Shown: in pieces, positions 7,442 through 16,753 of the stretch
How positions within the stretch are numbered: position 1 is the stretch's first letter
Layout: the number at the start of each line of letters is the position of its first letter
NCBI RefSeq assembly: GCF_001553455.1
Contig: NZ_BBOX01000042.1
Span: 1-64,000, forward strand
Length of the DNA stretch: 64,000 bases
Direction of reading: 5' to 3'
Origin: Streptomyces hygroscopicus subsp. hygroscopicus
GTDB lineage: Bacteria; Actinomycetota; Actinomycetes; Streptomycetales; Streptomycetaceae
Program-made: the position numbers and the translations under genes
The notes under the pieces: generated by a model
The model's input: only the letters and a program-made list of their open reading frames with translations
Database searches by the model: none
What the model was told of the DNA's origin: nothing

Positions 7442-9397
7442 GTGACTACAGGGGTCGAGACTTTCGAGTTTCAGGTCGAGGCGCGGCAGCTTCTGCAGTT
7501 GATGATCCATTCGATCTACTCGAACAAGGACGTCTTCCTGCGCGAGCTGATCTCCAACGCTTCGGACGCGCTGGACAGGCTGCGCCTTGAATCGCTCCGC
7601 GACGAGAACCTTCAGGCGGACACCTCTGATCTCCATATCGCCATCGAGATCGACAAGGAGTCGCGCACCCTGACCGTCCGCGACAATGGCATCGGCATGT
7701 CGCACGACGGAGTCGTGGAGCTCATCGGCACGATCGCGAACTCCGGCACCGCCACATTCCTCAAGGAGCTGCGGGAGTCGAAGGACGCGGCCGCCTCCGC
7801 GGACCTCATCGGGCAGTTCGGGGTGGGCTTCTACTCCAGCTTCATGGTGGCCGACGAGGTGACCATGGTGACTCGCCACGCCGGGGAGACCCAGGGCACC
7901 CGCTGGGTGTCCACCGGCGAGGGCACCTACACCATCGAGCCGGTCGACGACGCTCCCCAGGGCACCTCCGTCACGCTGAAGCTCAAGCCGGAGGACACCG
8001 AGGACCATCTCTACGACTACGCCTCGCCCTGGAAGATCCGGGAAATCATCAAGCAGCACTCGGACTTCATCACCTGGCCCATCAGGATGGCCGCCGTCCA
8101 GCCCCCGGCCCGGCCGGACGCGTCGGACGAGCCGGACGCGTCCGAGGGGAGCGAGGAGAAGGCGCCCGAACTCGAGACCGTCAACTCGATGAAGGCGCTG
8201 TGGGCCCGTCCCAAGGACGAGGTCACCGAGGACGAGTACCACGAGTTCTACAAGCACATCAGCCACGACTGGAACAATCCGCTCGAGACCATCCGCATGC
8301 AGGCGGAGGGCACGTTCGAATACCAGTCGCTGCTGTTCATTCCGGCCCGCGCCCCGCAGGACCTGTACATGCAGGACCGCAAGCGGGGTGTGCAGCTCTA
8401 TGTGAAGCGCGTCTTCATCATGGACGACTGCGAAGCGCTGATGCCGGAATACCTCCGCTTCGTCAAGGGCGTGGTGGACGCGGCGGACCTGTCGCTGAAC
8501 GTTTCGCGGGAAACCCTTCAGCAGGACCGCCAGATCCAGCTGATGCGGCGGCGGCTGGTGAAGAAGGTGCTCTCGACGGTGAAGGACATCATGTCCTCCG
8601 ACGCCGAGCGCTACGCGACCTTCTGGAAGGAATTCGGCCGCGTTCTCAAGGAAGGTCTGCTCAGCGACCTGGAGAACCGCGACGCGATTCTCGAGGTGTG
8701 TTCGTTCGCCTCGACCCATGACGCCGAGCAGCCGACCACCCTGCGCGGTTACACCGAGCGCATGAAGGAGGGGCAGGAGCACATCTACTACATGACCGGC
8801 GAGTCCCGGTCGATCGTGGAGAGCTCGCCCCATATGGAGGCGTTCCGGGACAAGGGCTTCGAGGTGCTCGTCCTCACCGACCCCATCGACGAGCTGTGGG
8901 TCGACGCCGTGCGGGAGTTCGACGGCAAGCAGCTGCGTTCCATCGCCAAGGGGCAGGTCGACCTCGACTCAACGGACGAGAAGGACGAGGAGGCGGAGGC
9001 CGAGCGGGAGCAGCGGAAGAAGGACTTCGCCGAGCTGCTCTCCTGGATGACGACGACGCTGAGCGAGCAGGTCAAGGAGGTGCGGCTGTCCTCGCGGCTG
9101 ACCACCTCCCCGGCCTGCATCGTGGGTGACACCTTCGACATCACCCCGGCCCTGGCGAACATCTACCGCTCCATGGGCCAGGAGCTGCCCGAGACCAAGC
9201 GCATCCTGGAGCTGAACCCCACCCATCCGCTGGTCAGCGGGTTGCGCAAGGCCCACGGTGAGCGCAAGGACGACAGCGGTCTCGCGGAGACGGCCGAGCT
9301 GCTGTACAGCATGGCGCTGCTCGCCGAGGGCGGTGAGCTGAGCGATCCGTCGCGCTTCATCAAGCTGGTGGCGGAGCGGGTGCAGCAGACGCTGTAG
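7442..9397 (+). CDS. htpG: Molecular chaperone HtpG (Hsp90)
   Basis: A 651-residue Hsp90. The GHKL ATPase motifs are complete: helix LRELISNASDALDRLR with the catalytic Glu and Asn, DNGIGM, GTIANSGT and GQFGVGFYS. The middle domain has the conserved PARAPQDLYM and LSLNVSRETLQQDR segments. As expected for bacteria there is no MEEVD tail. HtpG is a cytosolic ATP-dependent chaperone. The GTG start at 7442 follows GAGGGGAAACAG and gives the conserved N-terminus TFEFQVEARQLLQLMIHSIY. I see no HspR (HAIR) operator upstream. A strong hairpin follows the gene. Confidence 0.97.
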   Translation: MTTGVETFEFQVEARQLLQLMIHSIYSNKDVFLRELISNASDALDRLRLESLRDENLQADTSDLHIAIEIDKESRTLTVRDNGIGMSHDGVVELIGTIANSGTATFLKELRESKDAAASADLIGQFGVGFYSSFMVADEVTMVTRHAGETQGTRWVSTGEGTYTIEPVDDAPQGTSVTLKLKPEDTEDHLYDYASPWKIREIIKQHSDFITWPIRMAAVQPPARPDASDEPDASEGSEEKAPELETVNSMKALWARPKDEVTEDEYHEFYKHISHDWNNPLETIRMQAEGTFEYQSLLFIPARAPQDLYMQDRKRGVQLYVKRVFIMDDCEALMPEYLRFVKGVVDAADLSLNVSRETLQQDRQIQLMRRRLVKKVLSTVKDIMSSDAERYATFWKEFGRVLKEGLLSDLENRDAILEVCSFASTHDAEQPTTLRGYTERMKEGQEHIYYMTGESRSIVESSPHMEAFRDKGFEVLVLTDPIDELWVDAVREFDGKQLRSIAKGQVDLDSTDEKDEEAEAEREQRKKDFAELLSWMTTTLSEQVKEVRLSSRLTTSPACIVGDTFDITPALANIYRSMGQELPETKRILELNPTHPLVSGLRKAHGERKDDSGLAETAELLYSMALLAEGGELSDPSRFIKLVAERVQQTL

Positions 9398-9414
9398 CCG
9401 CGCCGGGGCGCGAG

Positions 9415-9445
9415 GCGGGGCGGGCCCACACGGGGCCCGCCCCGC
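9415..9445 (+). terminator. Terminator after htpG
   Basis: A perfect 13-base GC stem (9415-9427 with 9433-9445) and a five-base loop start 18 bases after the htpG stop. There is no U-run. It lies between convergent genes and could serve both. Confidence 0.72.
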
Positions 9446-9449
9446 GGGC

Positions 9450-9497
9450 GCTGCGGCCCGCGGACGCTATGGCCCACGGACACTGTGGCCCGCGGAC
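9450..9497. repeat. 16-base tandem repeat, three copies
   Basis: Three adjacent imperfect copies of a 16-base unit ending in CGGAC (9450-9465, 9466-9481, 9482-9497), for example GCTATGGCCCACGGAC. They sit between the convergent htpG and TetR genes and have no coding role. Confidence 0.6.
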
Positions 9498-9556
9498 ACG
9501 GGCTCACCCCGTGGACGCTCCCCCGCGGGCACCCGCCCACCCCGCGGGCGCGCTGG

Positions 9557-10207
9557 TCACCGTCCCAGGAAGGCCGACGCGGAGGCGTCGATCAGCTGCC
9601 GCAGCGCTCCGTAGTACACCTCGTGGTCGGCCAGCGCGGGCAGGACGACGTCGAGGTGGCCGGTGAGGACCGGGAAGTCCTCGGGGTCCAGTACGGCCAG
9701 CGCGGTGCGCGCGGAGGCCGTCGCCCGCTTCCTGTCCCGGTGGTCGACGAAGGCTACGGCGCCGAGCGTCAGCAGATACAGCCGCCGGTAGACCTCGACC
9801 GCCGCCCGCGGTGTCATTCCGGCGGCGACGCTGTGCGCCAGTTGTGGCTCGACGAGCCGGCCGAGCAGTTGGGGGCCGAACCAGGACCGGCCCGCCCGCA
9901 GCGCCACCAGCCCGGGGTGCTCGATGAGCACCTGATAGAAGCCGGTGAAGCGGGCTTCGGTGGCCGTCGCCCAGTCGGTGTCCCGCCCCACCAGCGGCAC
10001 CCGCCCGGCCAGCTGGTCGGCGCACGCGGTGAGCAGACCGTCGAAGTCGCCGCAGCGGCGGAAGACCGTGGCGTGTGAGACCCCCAGGCTCTGGGCCACC
10101 CTCCGGAAGCTCAGCGCCTGGGGGCCCTCCTCGTCGACGATCGACAGGGCCGCCTCGGCGATGGCGTCCAGGGAGGGCTGGTCGGCTTCCGCGCGTTCGC
10201 TTCTCAC
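9557..10207 (-). CDS. TetR/AcrR family transcriptional regulator
   Basis: A 216-residue repressor. The N-terminal helix-turn-helix is SFRRVAQSLGVSHATVFRRC (about residues 32-51), preceded by the usual helix AIAEAALSIVDEEG. The C-terminal half is the ligand and dimer domain of the TetR_C type. The GTG start at 10207 is chosen because the frame continues upstream through the operator region without a plausible start. It is divergent from a threonine/serine dehydratase gene across a 57-base gap filled with repeat operators, so it most likely represses both itself and that gene. Confidence 0.85.
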   Translation of the reverse strand: MRSERAEADQPSLDAIAEAALSIVDEEGPQALSFRRVAQSLGVSHATVFRRCGDFDGLLTACADQLAGRVPLVGRDTDWATATEARFTGFYQVLIEHPGLVALRAGRSWFGPQLLGRLVEPQLAHSVAAGMTPRAAVEVYRRLYLLTLGAVAFVDHRDRKRATASARTALAVLDPEDFPVLTGHLDVVLPALADHEVYYGALRQLIDASASAFLGR

Positions 10208-10217
10208 GGAGGTCAGC

Positions 10218-10263
10218 GTAACAGTGGTTGTTACAGCGTATCCGCTGGTTGTTACGGTGTATC
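10218..10263. promoter_or_regulatory. Operator repeats in the TetR/dehydratase divergon
   Basis: The gap contains a perfect palindrome GTAACA-N5-TGTTAC (10218-10234). It also contains two direct copies of an 18-base unit, TGGTTGTTACAGCGTATC (10225-10242) and TGGTTGTTACGGTGTATC (10246-10263), with a 21-base period, or two helical turns. The second copy ends one base before the dehydratase GTG. This is the expected layout for cooperative binding by the adjacent TetR dimer. Confidence 0.72.
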
Positions 10264-10264
10264 G

Positions 10265-11212
10265 GTGATGACCTACCAGGACGTACAGACCGCGGCCCAG
10301 CGGGTCGCGGGGCATATCCGGCCGGTGGCGCTCGCCCCGGTGGACCCGGGGGCGTGGGGCGCCGCGGAGGGCTGGCTGGCGCTGGAGTACCTGCAGCACA
10401 CCGGCTCGTTCAAGGCGCGCGGCGCGTTCAACTTCATCAGCAGCCATGTCGCGGCGGGCGCCATGCCGGACGCGGGGGTCGTGATCGCCTCCGGTGGGAA
10501 CGCCGGGCTGGCCTGCGCGTGGGCGGCGGCGCGGCACTCCGCGCCCGCCGCGGTGTTCGTCCCCGAGACCGCGCCCGTGGTCAAGGTCGACCGGCTGCGC
10601 CGGCTCGGGGCCGATGTGCACCAGGTGGGCACCGAGTACGCCGACGCGCTCGCGGCCTCGGAGGAGTACGCCGCCGAAACCGGCGCCCTGCGGTCGCACG
10701 CGTACGACCACCCGCTGATCGCGGCCGGGGCGGGCACCCTCATGGAGGAGGTTCTCGCGGTCCGGCCGGACCTGGACACGGTGGTCGTGGCGGTCGGGGG
10801 CGGCGGGCTGTTCTCCGGTGTCGCGGCCTCCGCGCTGGAGCACGGCGTCGGGGTCGTCGCCGTGGAGCCGCGCGGAAGCCGCGCCCTGAACGCCGCGCTG
10901 GAGGCGGGCGCGGTGGTCGACGTCCCGGTGGACTCGGTCGCGGCGGACTCGCTGGGGGCACGCCAGGCGTCCTCGACCGCGCTGGAGTGGGCCCGCAGGG
11001 ACGGGGTGCGGTCGGTCCTGGTGTCCGACGAGGAGATCGTCGCGGCACGGCAGGCCCTGTGGGACGACCGCAGGATCGCGGTGGAGCACGCCGCGGCCAC
11101 CGCGCTCGCGGCCGTCACCTCCGGTGCGCACCGGCCGCGGCCCGGGGAGAAGGTCGCGGTGGTCCTCTGCGGGGCCAACACCGACCCCGCGGATCTGGCC
11201 CACCGCCGGTAG
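10265..11212 (+). CDS. Serine/threonine dehydratase (PLP fold-type II)
   Basis: A 315-residue PLP enzyme of the threonine/serine dehydratase group. The Schiff-base lysine is in TGSFKARGAFNF (about residue 47), the PLP ring-binding Asn is in SGGNAGLACA, and the phosphate-binding loop is VGGGGLFSG (about 179). It lacks the C-terminal regulatory ACT domains of biosynthetic IlvA, so a catabolic or detoxifying role (2-oxoacid plus ammonia from Thr, Ser or an analogue) is more likely. The start GTG 10265 is followed directly by ATG 10268, with no ribosome site, so the transcript may be leaderless. Control by the divergent TetR regulator is inferred from the operator repeats. Confidence 0.87.
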   Translation: MMTYQDVQTAAQRVAGHIRPVALAPVDPGAWGAAEGWLALEYLQHTGSFKARGAFNFISSHVAAGAMPDAGVVIASGGNAGLACAWAAARHSAPAAVFVPETAPVVKVDRLRRLGADVHQVGTEYADALAASEEYAAETGALRSHAYDHPLIAAGAGTLMEEVLAVRPDLDTVVVAVGGGGLFSGVAASALEHGVGVVAVEPRGSRALNAALEAGAVVDVPVDSVAADSLGARQASSTALEWARRDGVRSVLVSDEEIVAARQALWDDRRIAVEHAAATALAAVTSGAHRPRPGEKVAVVLCGANTDPADLAHRR

Positions 11213-11230
11213 CGGTGGCAGCGGCGCGGA

Positions 11231-11268
11231 TCCCGTACGGCGCCGGCGGCGCCGGATGCCGTACGGGA
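11231..11268. terminator. Bidirectional terminator between convergent genes
   Basis: The 11-base perfect stem TCCCGTACGGC/GCCGTACGGGA (11231-11241 and 11258-11268) has a 16-base GC-rich loop that is partly self-complementary. It lies in the 73-base gap between the dehydratase and VOC genes. Confidence 0.68.
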
Positions 11269-11285
11269 CCGGCCCGCGGCCGCCG

Positions 11286-11768
11286 CTACCGGCCCTCGTA
11301 CGCCGTGCGCAGCGTGGCGATGTCGAGCTTGCTCATCGACATCATCGCCTCGGTGGCCCGCTTGGCCTTCTCCAGGTCGGGGTCGCTCACCATGTCGATG
11401 AACTCGGCGGGGACGACCTGCCACGACACCCCGAACTTGTCCTTCACCCAGCCGCAGGGACCCTCCTCGCCGCCCTCGGAGAGCCTGGCCCAGTAGTAGT
11501 CCACCTCCTCCTGGTCCGCGCAGTGGATCTGGAAGGAGATGGCCTCGCTGAAGGTGAACTCCGGTCCGCCGTTGAGCCCCACGAACTTCTGTCCGTTGGC
11601 TTCGAACTCGACGGTCATCACGGTCCCCGCCGGGCCGCCGGGCTCGACCCCGGTGTAGCGGGCGATCCGTCCGATCCTGGAGTTCTTGAAGATGGAGACG
11701 TACGTCCGGGCCGCCTCCTCGGCCTGGCCGTCGAACCACAGGCATGTGGTGAATCCGTCAGTGGCCAT
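11286..11768 (-). CDS. VOC family protein (PhnB/3-demethylubiquinone methyltransferase-like fold)
   Basis: A 160-residue single-domain protein of the glyoxalase-fold group once called 3-dmu-9_3-mt. Typical segments are CLWFDGQAEEAARTYVSIFK near the N-terminus, EFTFSEAISFQIHCADQEEV in the middle and GPCGWVKDKFGVSWQVVP near residue 110. Despite the old name, these proteins are not shown to be methyltransferases; the biochemical role is unknown. The start follows GGAGGTACCG. It lies upstream of, and on the same strand as, nothing obviously related. Confidence 0.87.
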   Translation of the reverse strand: MATDGFTTCLWFDGQAEEAARTYVSIFKNSRIGRIARYTGVEPGGPAGTVMTVEFEANGQKFVGLNGGPEFTFSEAISFQIHCADQEEVDYYWARLSEGGEEGPCGWVKDKFGVSWQVVPAEFIDMVSDPDLEKAKRATEAMMSMSKLDIATLRTAYEGR

Positions 11769-11826
11769 CGGTACCTCCTGCGCTGGTGGAGTGTTCTCCC
11801 CTACCGACCGCTCCCGCCCCGGGAAC

Positions 11827-12561
11827 TCATCGGTCCTCGGCCGGCTGATTCTCCGTGAGGTAGTGGTGCAGCCGGCAGGAGCCCTCGAGCATGGCCGCGG
11901 CGCGCTGGGCGAGCCCCTCGTGCCGTCGGGCGATGACCGTGCGCAGGGCCTCGCTGCCGCCGGTGCGGCGCAGCCCGTCGAGGACGGGCCGGATCTGGGG
12001 CAGCGGGTAGCGGACCCGGCGCAGCAGGTCGATCATCCGGGCGTCCCGGACGTCGGACGGGCCGTAGACCCGGTAGCCGGTGCCCGCGTCCCGCCTCGGT
12101 TTCAGCAGGCCTGCGGACTCCCACACCCGGAGGGCCGAGGTGCGCACCCCGATCCGGGCGGCCACCTCGCCGATGCGCAGCGGCCCCGACCGTGACGGAG
12201 CCGATGTCTCCGGGGGCTGCCCGGCGACCGCTTCGAGCGCCTCGCCTGCCGCCCGGAGGGAGAGCCGCTGGTCATGGAGCGCGGCATGAGCGGAGTTGAC
12301 CAGGGTGAGCGCGAGGGAGACGTCCCCCGCGTGGACGGCCCGCATGATGCCCCGGGCGGTCTCCGGGCCGTATCCCGGCACCAGGGCGCGGTAGGTGACC
12401 AGGGCTCCGCGGTGGCGGTCGTCGAGCCTGCGGTATCCGGCGGGGGTGCGGGCCGCCGGGGGCAGGATGCCGGCGTCGACGTAGTTGCGGATCTGCTGGG
12501 TGGAGACACCCGCCATGCGCGCCAGATCGACGGGGCGCAGCGCGGCGCGGGTACGGCTCAC
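11827..12561 (-). CDS. MerR family regulator with two DNA-binding domains
   Basis: A 244-residue protein that carries two MerR-type winged helices in tandem. The first spans about residues 9-75 (LARMAGVSTQQIRNYVDAGI and AGYRRLDDRH). The second spans about 126-195 (RIGEVAARIGVRTSALRVWE and TGYRVYGPSDVRDARMI). Each has the helix-turn-helix, the wing with the Arg-Tyr/Arg-Val pair and part of the helical region. Ordinary MerR proteins have one domain and dimerise, so this may bind as a pseudo-dimer or to paired sites. The GTG start at 12561 follows GGAAAGG. It is divergent from the UvrA-like gene across 136 bases and probably controls it. Confidence 0.85.
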   Translation of the reverse strand: MSRTRAALRPVDLARMAGVSTQQIRNYVDAGILPPAARTPAGYRRLDDRHRGALVTYRALVPGYGPETARGIMRAVHAGDVSLALTLVNSAHAALHDQRLSLRAAGEALEAVAGQPPETSAPSRSGPLRIGEVAARIGVRTSALRVWESAGLLKPRRDAGTGYRVYGPSDVRDARMIDLLRRVRYPLPQIRPVLDGLRRTGGSEALRTVIARRHEGLAQRAAAMLEGSCRLHHYLTENQPAEDR

Positions 12562-12697
12562 GGGTTCGCACCTTTCCGGTAAGGGCCTACGGGCGAGTTG
12601 AAGGTTAGCGCCGAGTCCGCCGCGTCATATCCGGTGCGGTGCCCGGAGAAAACCGTGAAAAGTCTCAACGTCGCAGTTCAATGAAACACTTGAAGCC

Positions 12698-14947
12698 ATG
12701 GATGTCAGCGAAATCAAGGTCCGTGGCGCCAGGGAGAACAACCTGGACAACGTCTGTGTGGACATTCCCAAGCGGCGGCTCACGGTGTTCACCGGTGTCT
12801 CCGGCTCCGGCAAGTCCTCGCTCGTCTTCGACACCATCGCCGCGGAGTCGAGGCGGCTGATCAATGAGACCTATACGGCGTTCGTCCAGAACTTCATGCC
12901 GACGCTCGGCCGTCCGGACGTCGACTCGCTGCACCATCTGAGTGCGGCGATCATCGTGGACCAGGAGCCGATGGGCGCCAACTCGCGTTCCACCGTGGGC
13001 ACGGCCACCGATGCCCACACCCTGCTGCGGATCCTGTTCAGCCGGATCGGCAGCCCCTACGTCGGTCCACCCCTCGCCTTCAGCTTCAACACCGCCGAGG
13101 GCATGTGCCCGCGGTGCGAGGGGCTCGGCAGGGTCTCCGAGATCGACATCGGCCAACTCGTCGACCGGGACAAGTCGTTGCGCGAGGGGGCCATCACCGT
13201 CCCCGGATTCGAGGTGGACAGCTGGTACTGGCGGGTTATGGCGGTCTCCGGCCTTTTCGACCCCGATGTCCGGCTCCGGGACTACACCCCCGCCCAGTGG
13301 GAGGACTTCCTGCACAAACCCGCCACCAAGATCAAGGCGGGGAAGAGCAACCTCACCTACGAGGGCCTGGTGACCAAGGTCCGCCGGCTGTATCTGACCA
13401 AGGACCGGGAGACGATGCAGCCGCGGACGCGCGCCTTCGCCGACCGGGCGGTGACCCTGACCGAGTGCCCCGCGTGTGAGGGCGCCCGGCTCTGCGAGGC
13501 GGCCCGGTCCTGCCGGGTCGACGGCCGTACCATCGCGGAGTGCTCGGCCCTGCAGATCAGCGACCTGGCCCGGTTCGTACGCGGTATCCGGGACGATTCC
13601 GTCGGACCGGTTCTGGAGGGGCTGCGCGCGACCCTCGACTCACTGGTCGAGATCGGTCTGGGATATCTGAGCCTGGACCGGGAGTCCTCCACCCTGTCCG
13701 GCGGCGAGGCCCAGCGGGTGCGGATGGTCCGTCACCTCGGCTCCAGCCTGACCGATGTCACCTATGTCTTCGACGAACCCACGGTGGGCCTGCATCCGCA
13801 CGACATCGAGCGCATGAACCGGCTGCTGCTCCAGCTGCGGGACAAGGGCAACACGGTGCTGGTCGTGGAGCACAAGCCCGAGACCATCCGGATCGCCGAC
13901 CATGTGGTGGACCTGGGGCCCGGAGCGGGGGCGGCGGGCGGGCGGATCTGCTACGCGGGCGATCTGGCCGGGCTGCGCGCCTCCGCCACCCTGACCGGGC
14001 GCTATCTGGACCACCGGGTGCCGCTGCGGGAGAAGGTGCGGCGGCCCAGGGGGCAGCTGCCGGTCCGGGGCGCGCGGCTGCACAATCTGCGGGACGTGAG
14101 CGTGGACATCCCGCTCGGTGTGCTCACCGTCGTCACCGGTGTCGCCGGATCGGGCAAGAGCTCCCTGATCCACGGGTCGCTGTCCGGGCGGGAGGACGTG
14201 ATCGTCGCCGACCAGTCGGCGATCCGTGGCTCCCGCCGCAGCAACCCGGCCACCTACACGGGGCTGCTCGATCCGATCCGGGCCGCGTTCGCCCGGGCCA
14301 ACCACGTCAAACCGGGGCTGTTCAGCGCCAATTCCGAGGGGGCCTGCCCCCGCTGCAAGGGGATCGGGCTGACGTACACCGACCTCGCCATGATGGCCGA
14401 GGTGGCCTCGGTGTGCGAGGGCTGCGAGGGGAGGCGGTTCCGGCCCGAGGTGCTGGCGTACCGGCTGCGCGGCCGGAACATCAGCGATGTCCTGGGCATG
14501 TCGGTGGCCGAGGCGCGGGAGTTCTTCACCACCGGTCAGGCCCGGCTGGTCCTGGACCGGCTGGCCGCGGTGGGACTGGGCTATCTGGGGCTCGGCCAGC
14601 CGCTCACCACGCTCTCCGGGGGCGAGCGCCAACGGCTGAAGCTGGCCGTCCACATGGCCCGCAATGGCTCGACCTACGTGCTGGACGAACCGACCACCGG
14701 ACTGCACCTCGCCGATGTGGACCAGCTGCTCGCCCTGCTCGACCGCCTGGTGGACGCGGGCAACACGGTCGTGGTCATCGAGCACCACCAGGCCGTGATG
14801 GCCCACGCCGACTGGATCATCGATATGGGTCCGGGGGCGGGCCATGACGGCGGTCAGGTGGTGTTCACCGGAACGCCCGCCGAACTGGTGGACACCGGTG
14901 GCTCCCTCACCGCCGCCCACCTGCGCGACTACGTCAAGCAGGCGTGA
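12698..14947 (+). CDS. UvrA-like ABC ATPase lacking the UvrB-binding domain
   Basis: A 749-residue paralogue of excinuclease subunit UvrA. Both ATPase halves are complete: Walker [15 protein letters not shown] and [13 protein letters not shown], signatures [11 protein letters not shown] and [12 protein letters not shown], Walker [13 protein letters not shown] and [11 protein letters not shown]. Zinc-binding CPRC and CPAC motifs are in the first half, CPRC and CEGC in the second. Between FSRIGSP and [13 protein letters not shown] only about nine residues remain, where true UvrA (about 950 aa) has its ~115-residue UvrB-binding domain. This matches the self-resistance proteins typified by DrrC, which remove intercalating drugs from DNA, more than repair UvrA. 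The gene is divergent from a tandem MerR regulator. The ribosome site is weak. Confidence 0.9.
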   Translation: MDVSEIKVRGARENNLDNVCVDIPKRRLTVFTGVSGSGKSSLVFDTIAAESRRLINETYTAFVQNFMPTLGRPDVDSLHHLSAAIIVDQEPMGANSRSTVGTATDAHTLLRILFSRIGSPYVGPPLAFSFNTAEGMCPRCEGLGRVSEIDIGQLVDRDKSLREGAITVPGFEVDSWYWRVMAVSGLFDPDVRLRDYTPAQWEDFLHKPATKIKAGKSNLTYEGLVTKVRRLYLTKDRETMQPRTRAFADRAVTLTECPACEGARLCEAARSCRVDGRTIAECSALQISDLARFVRGIRDDSVGPVLEGLRATLDSLVEIGLGYLSLDRESSTLSGGEAQRVRMVRHLGSSLTDVTYVFDEPTVGLHPHDIERMNRLLLQLRDKGNTVLVVEHKPETIRIADHVVDLGPGAGAAGGRICYAGDLAGLRASATLTGRYLDHRVPLREKVRRPRGQLPVRGARLHNLRDVSVDIPLGVLTVVTGVAGSGKSSLIHGSLSGREDVIVADQSAIRGSRRSNPATYTGLLDPIRAAFARANHVKPGLFSANSEGACPRCKGIGLTYTDLAMMAEVASVCEGCEGRRFRPEVLAYRLRGRNISDVLGMSVAEAREFFTTGQARLVLDRLAAVGLGYLGLGQPLTTLSGGERQRLKLAVHMARNGSTYVLDEPTTGLHLADVDQLLALLDRLVDAGNTVVVIEHHQAVMAHADWIIDMGPGAGHDGGQVVFTGTPAELVDTGGSLTAAHLRDYVKQA

Positions 14948-15012
14948 GACCTCTCGGCCCGGTCGTCCCGTCCCGGCGGCCCGGCCCCGTGGAGCCGGGC
15001 CATGGTGCCGTC

Positions 15013-15115
15013 CCGTGGCGCCGCTCCCCGTTCCCGTGCCGTGGTCCCGCTGCCCGTTCCCGTCCCGTGGCCCCGCTCCACGTTCCCGTTCCGTGGTCCC
15101 GCCCTCGGTCCCGTC
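15013..15115. repeat. 26-base tandem repeat, four copies
   Basis: Copies at 15013-15038, 15039-15064, 15065-15090 and 15091-15115 share the pattern CCGTGGTCCCGCTGCCCGTT followed by CCCGT(N). They lie in the 228-base gap between the convergent UvrA-like gene and the PTS EIIC gene. No gene is present there. Confidence 0.75.
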
Positions 15116-15175
15116 CCGGGCGGAGGTGCCGTCCCGGGCGGGGCCCGGGGCGGACCACCGGGGCGCCGCGGGGCG

Positions 15176-16729
15176 TCAGGGGGCGGGCGGCGGTGCGGGA
15201 GCGCCCGCGGGCGGCGGGATCTTGGCGTAGGCGGCGGGGGCGGTGCCGGTCTCGGCGGGCACCGCCGCGCTCTCGCGCGGCATCAGGGCGTCGCGCGCCG
15301 CGCCCGGGTCCCAGCCGGTCTCGACCACCCGCTTCTGCACCAGGATCGCGGCCCCGAGGACCGCGAGGCCGAGCAGCAGGACGACCACGAGCCCGGCGGC
15401 GCCACCGGCCTTGCCGGCGTTGCCGATGAGCGCGCCCAGCCAGCCGAAGTCGGCGTCGCCGAAGGTGGTGTTCTGGTCGCCGAACGCACCGAGCACCTTG
15501 AGCAGCAGCGCGGGGAGGAAGGTGATGAGCAGGCCGTTGAGGAACGCCCCCACCACCGCGCCGCGCCGGCCGCCGGTCGCGTTGCCGTAGACCCCGGCCG
15601 CCCCGCCGGTGAAGAAGTGCGGCACCAGACCGGGCAGCACCAGGGCGAGGCCGAAGGCCGGATTGAAGACCCAGGTGAGCAGGGCCAGGCCGATCAGTCC
15701 GCCGGTGAAGCTGGAGATGAAGCCGATCAGCACCGCGTTCTGCGCGTACGGGAAGACGATGGGCGCGTCCAGCGCGGGCAGCGCGCCGGGGACCACCTTC
15801 CGCGCGATTCCCTGGAAGGCGGGGACGAGCTCACCGAGGATCGTGCGGACACCGAAGAGGATCACCGCGACCGCGATGCCGAACTGGAGTCCCTGCATCA
15901 CGGACTGCATCAGGTAGTTGCCGGTGCCGGTGGCCGCCCCGCCGGTGCCGGTGGCGAACGCCTTGAAGGCGGTCTTCTGCCCCTCCTTGACGAGGTGGAG
16001 GACGGCCATGACCAGGTAGATCAGCAGCATCGACAGGGCGGTGGCCACCATCGAGTCGCGCAGGAAGCGCAGCCCCTCGGGCAGCTTCATCTCCTCGGTG
16101 GAGCGGCTGCGCTTGCCCACCACCTTTCCGGCCGCGCCCGCCACGATGTACCCGGCCGTGCCGAAGTGGCCGATGGCGACGGTGTCGCTGCCGGTGACGC
16201 GCTTGGTCCAGGGGTGCGCGAAGGCGGGCATCGCGACCAGCATGATGCCCAGCAGCACCCCGCCGATGGCCACCGCGGCGACGGTGGAGCGGCCGTCGCC
16301 CGCCAGGACCATGGTCAGCAGCGTGGCCATGAAGAGCATGTGGTGCCCGGTCAAAAAGACGTAGCGGAGCGGGGTGAACCGGGCCAGCGCCAGGCTGACC
16401 AGGAAGCCCAGGATCATCAGCCAGGCGACCCGGGAGCCGAACCGGTCCTGGGCGATGCCGACGATGGCCTCGTTCGTGGGGATGACGCCGTGGGCGCCGG
16501 TGACACCCTGGATCATGGTGCCCAGCGGGGCGAGGGAGTCGGTGACCAGCCCCGCTCCCGCGCCGATCAGCAGAAAACCGAGTGTCGCCTTGATGGCGCC
16601 ACCGATGATCTGCCCGGCGCTCTTCCTCATCGCGATGAGTCCGACGGCGGTGATGATGCCGATCAGATACGCGGGTTCGCTCAGAATCTCGTTGACGAGA
16701 AACGTGGCGAGGGTGACGAACCAGCTCAT
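15176..16729 (-). CDS. ulaA: PTS ascorbate-type transporter subunit EIIC
   Basis: A 517-residue polytopic membrane protein of the UlaA/SgaT family. Typical segments are EPAYLIGIITAVGLIAMRKS near the N-terminus, HGVIPTNEAIVGIAQDRFGS at about 79-98, GHHMLFMATLL, and ALPALDAPIVFPYAQNAVLI at about 345-364. It forms the sugar channel of a phosphotransferase permease; the family model transports L-ascorbate and releases it as ascorbate 6-phosphate. The start ATG follows AGAGGAAACACC. It lies 24 bases downstream of the fused EIIA-EIIB gene. The C-terminal ~35 residues are a Pro/Ala-rich tail. No ulaDEF-type catabolic genes are nearby, so the substrate is uncertain. Confidence 0.88.
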   Translation of the reverse strand: MSWFVTLATFLVNEILSEPAYLIGIITAVGLIAMRKSAGQIIGGAIKATLGFLLIGAGAGLVTDSLAPLGTMIQGVTGAHGVIPTNEAIVGIAQDRFGSRVAWLMILGFLVSLALARFTPLRYVFLTGHHMLFMATLLTMVLAGDGRSTVAAVAIGGVLLGIMLVAMPAFAHPWTKRVTGSDTVAIGHFGTAGYIVAGAAGKVVGKRSRSTEEMKLPEGLRFLRDSMVATALSMLLIYLVMAVLHLVKEGQKTAFKAFATGTGGAATGTGNYLMQSVMQGLQFGIAVAVILFGVRTILGELVPAFQGIARKVVPGALPALDAPIVFPYAQNAVLIGFISSFTGGLIGLALLTWVFNPAFGLALVLPGLVPHFFTGGAAGVYGNATGGRRGAVVGAFLNGLLITFLPALLLKVLGAFGDQNTTFGDADFGWLGALIGNAGKAGGAAGLVVVLLLGLAVLGAAILVQKRVVETGWDPGAARDALMPRESAAVPAETGTAPAAYAKIPPPAGAPAPPPAP

Positions 16730-16753
16730 GGTGTTTCCTCTGTGTCCCCGTCG

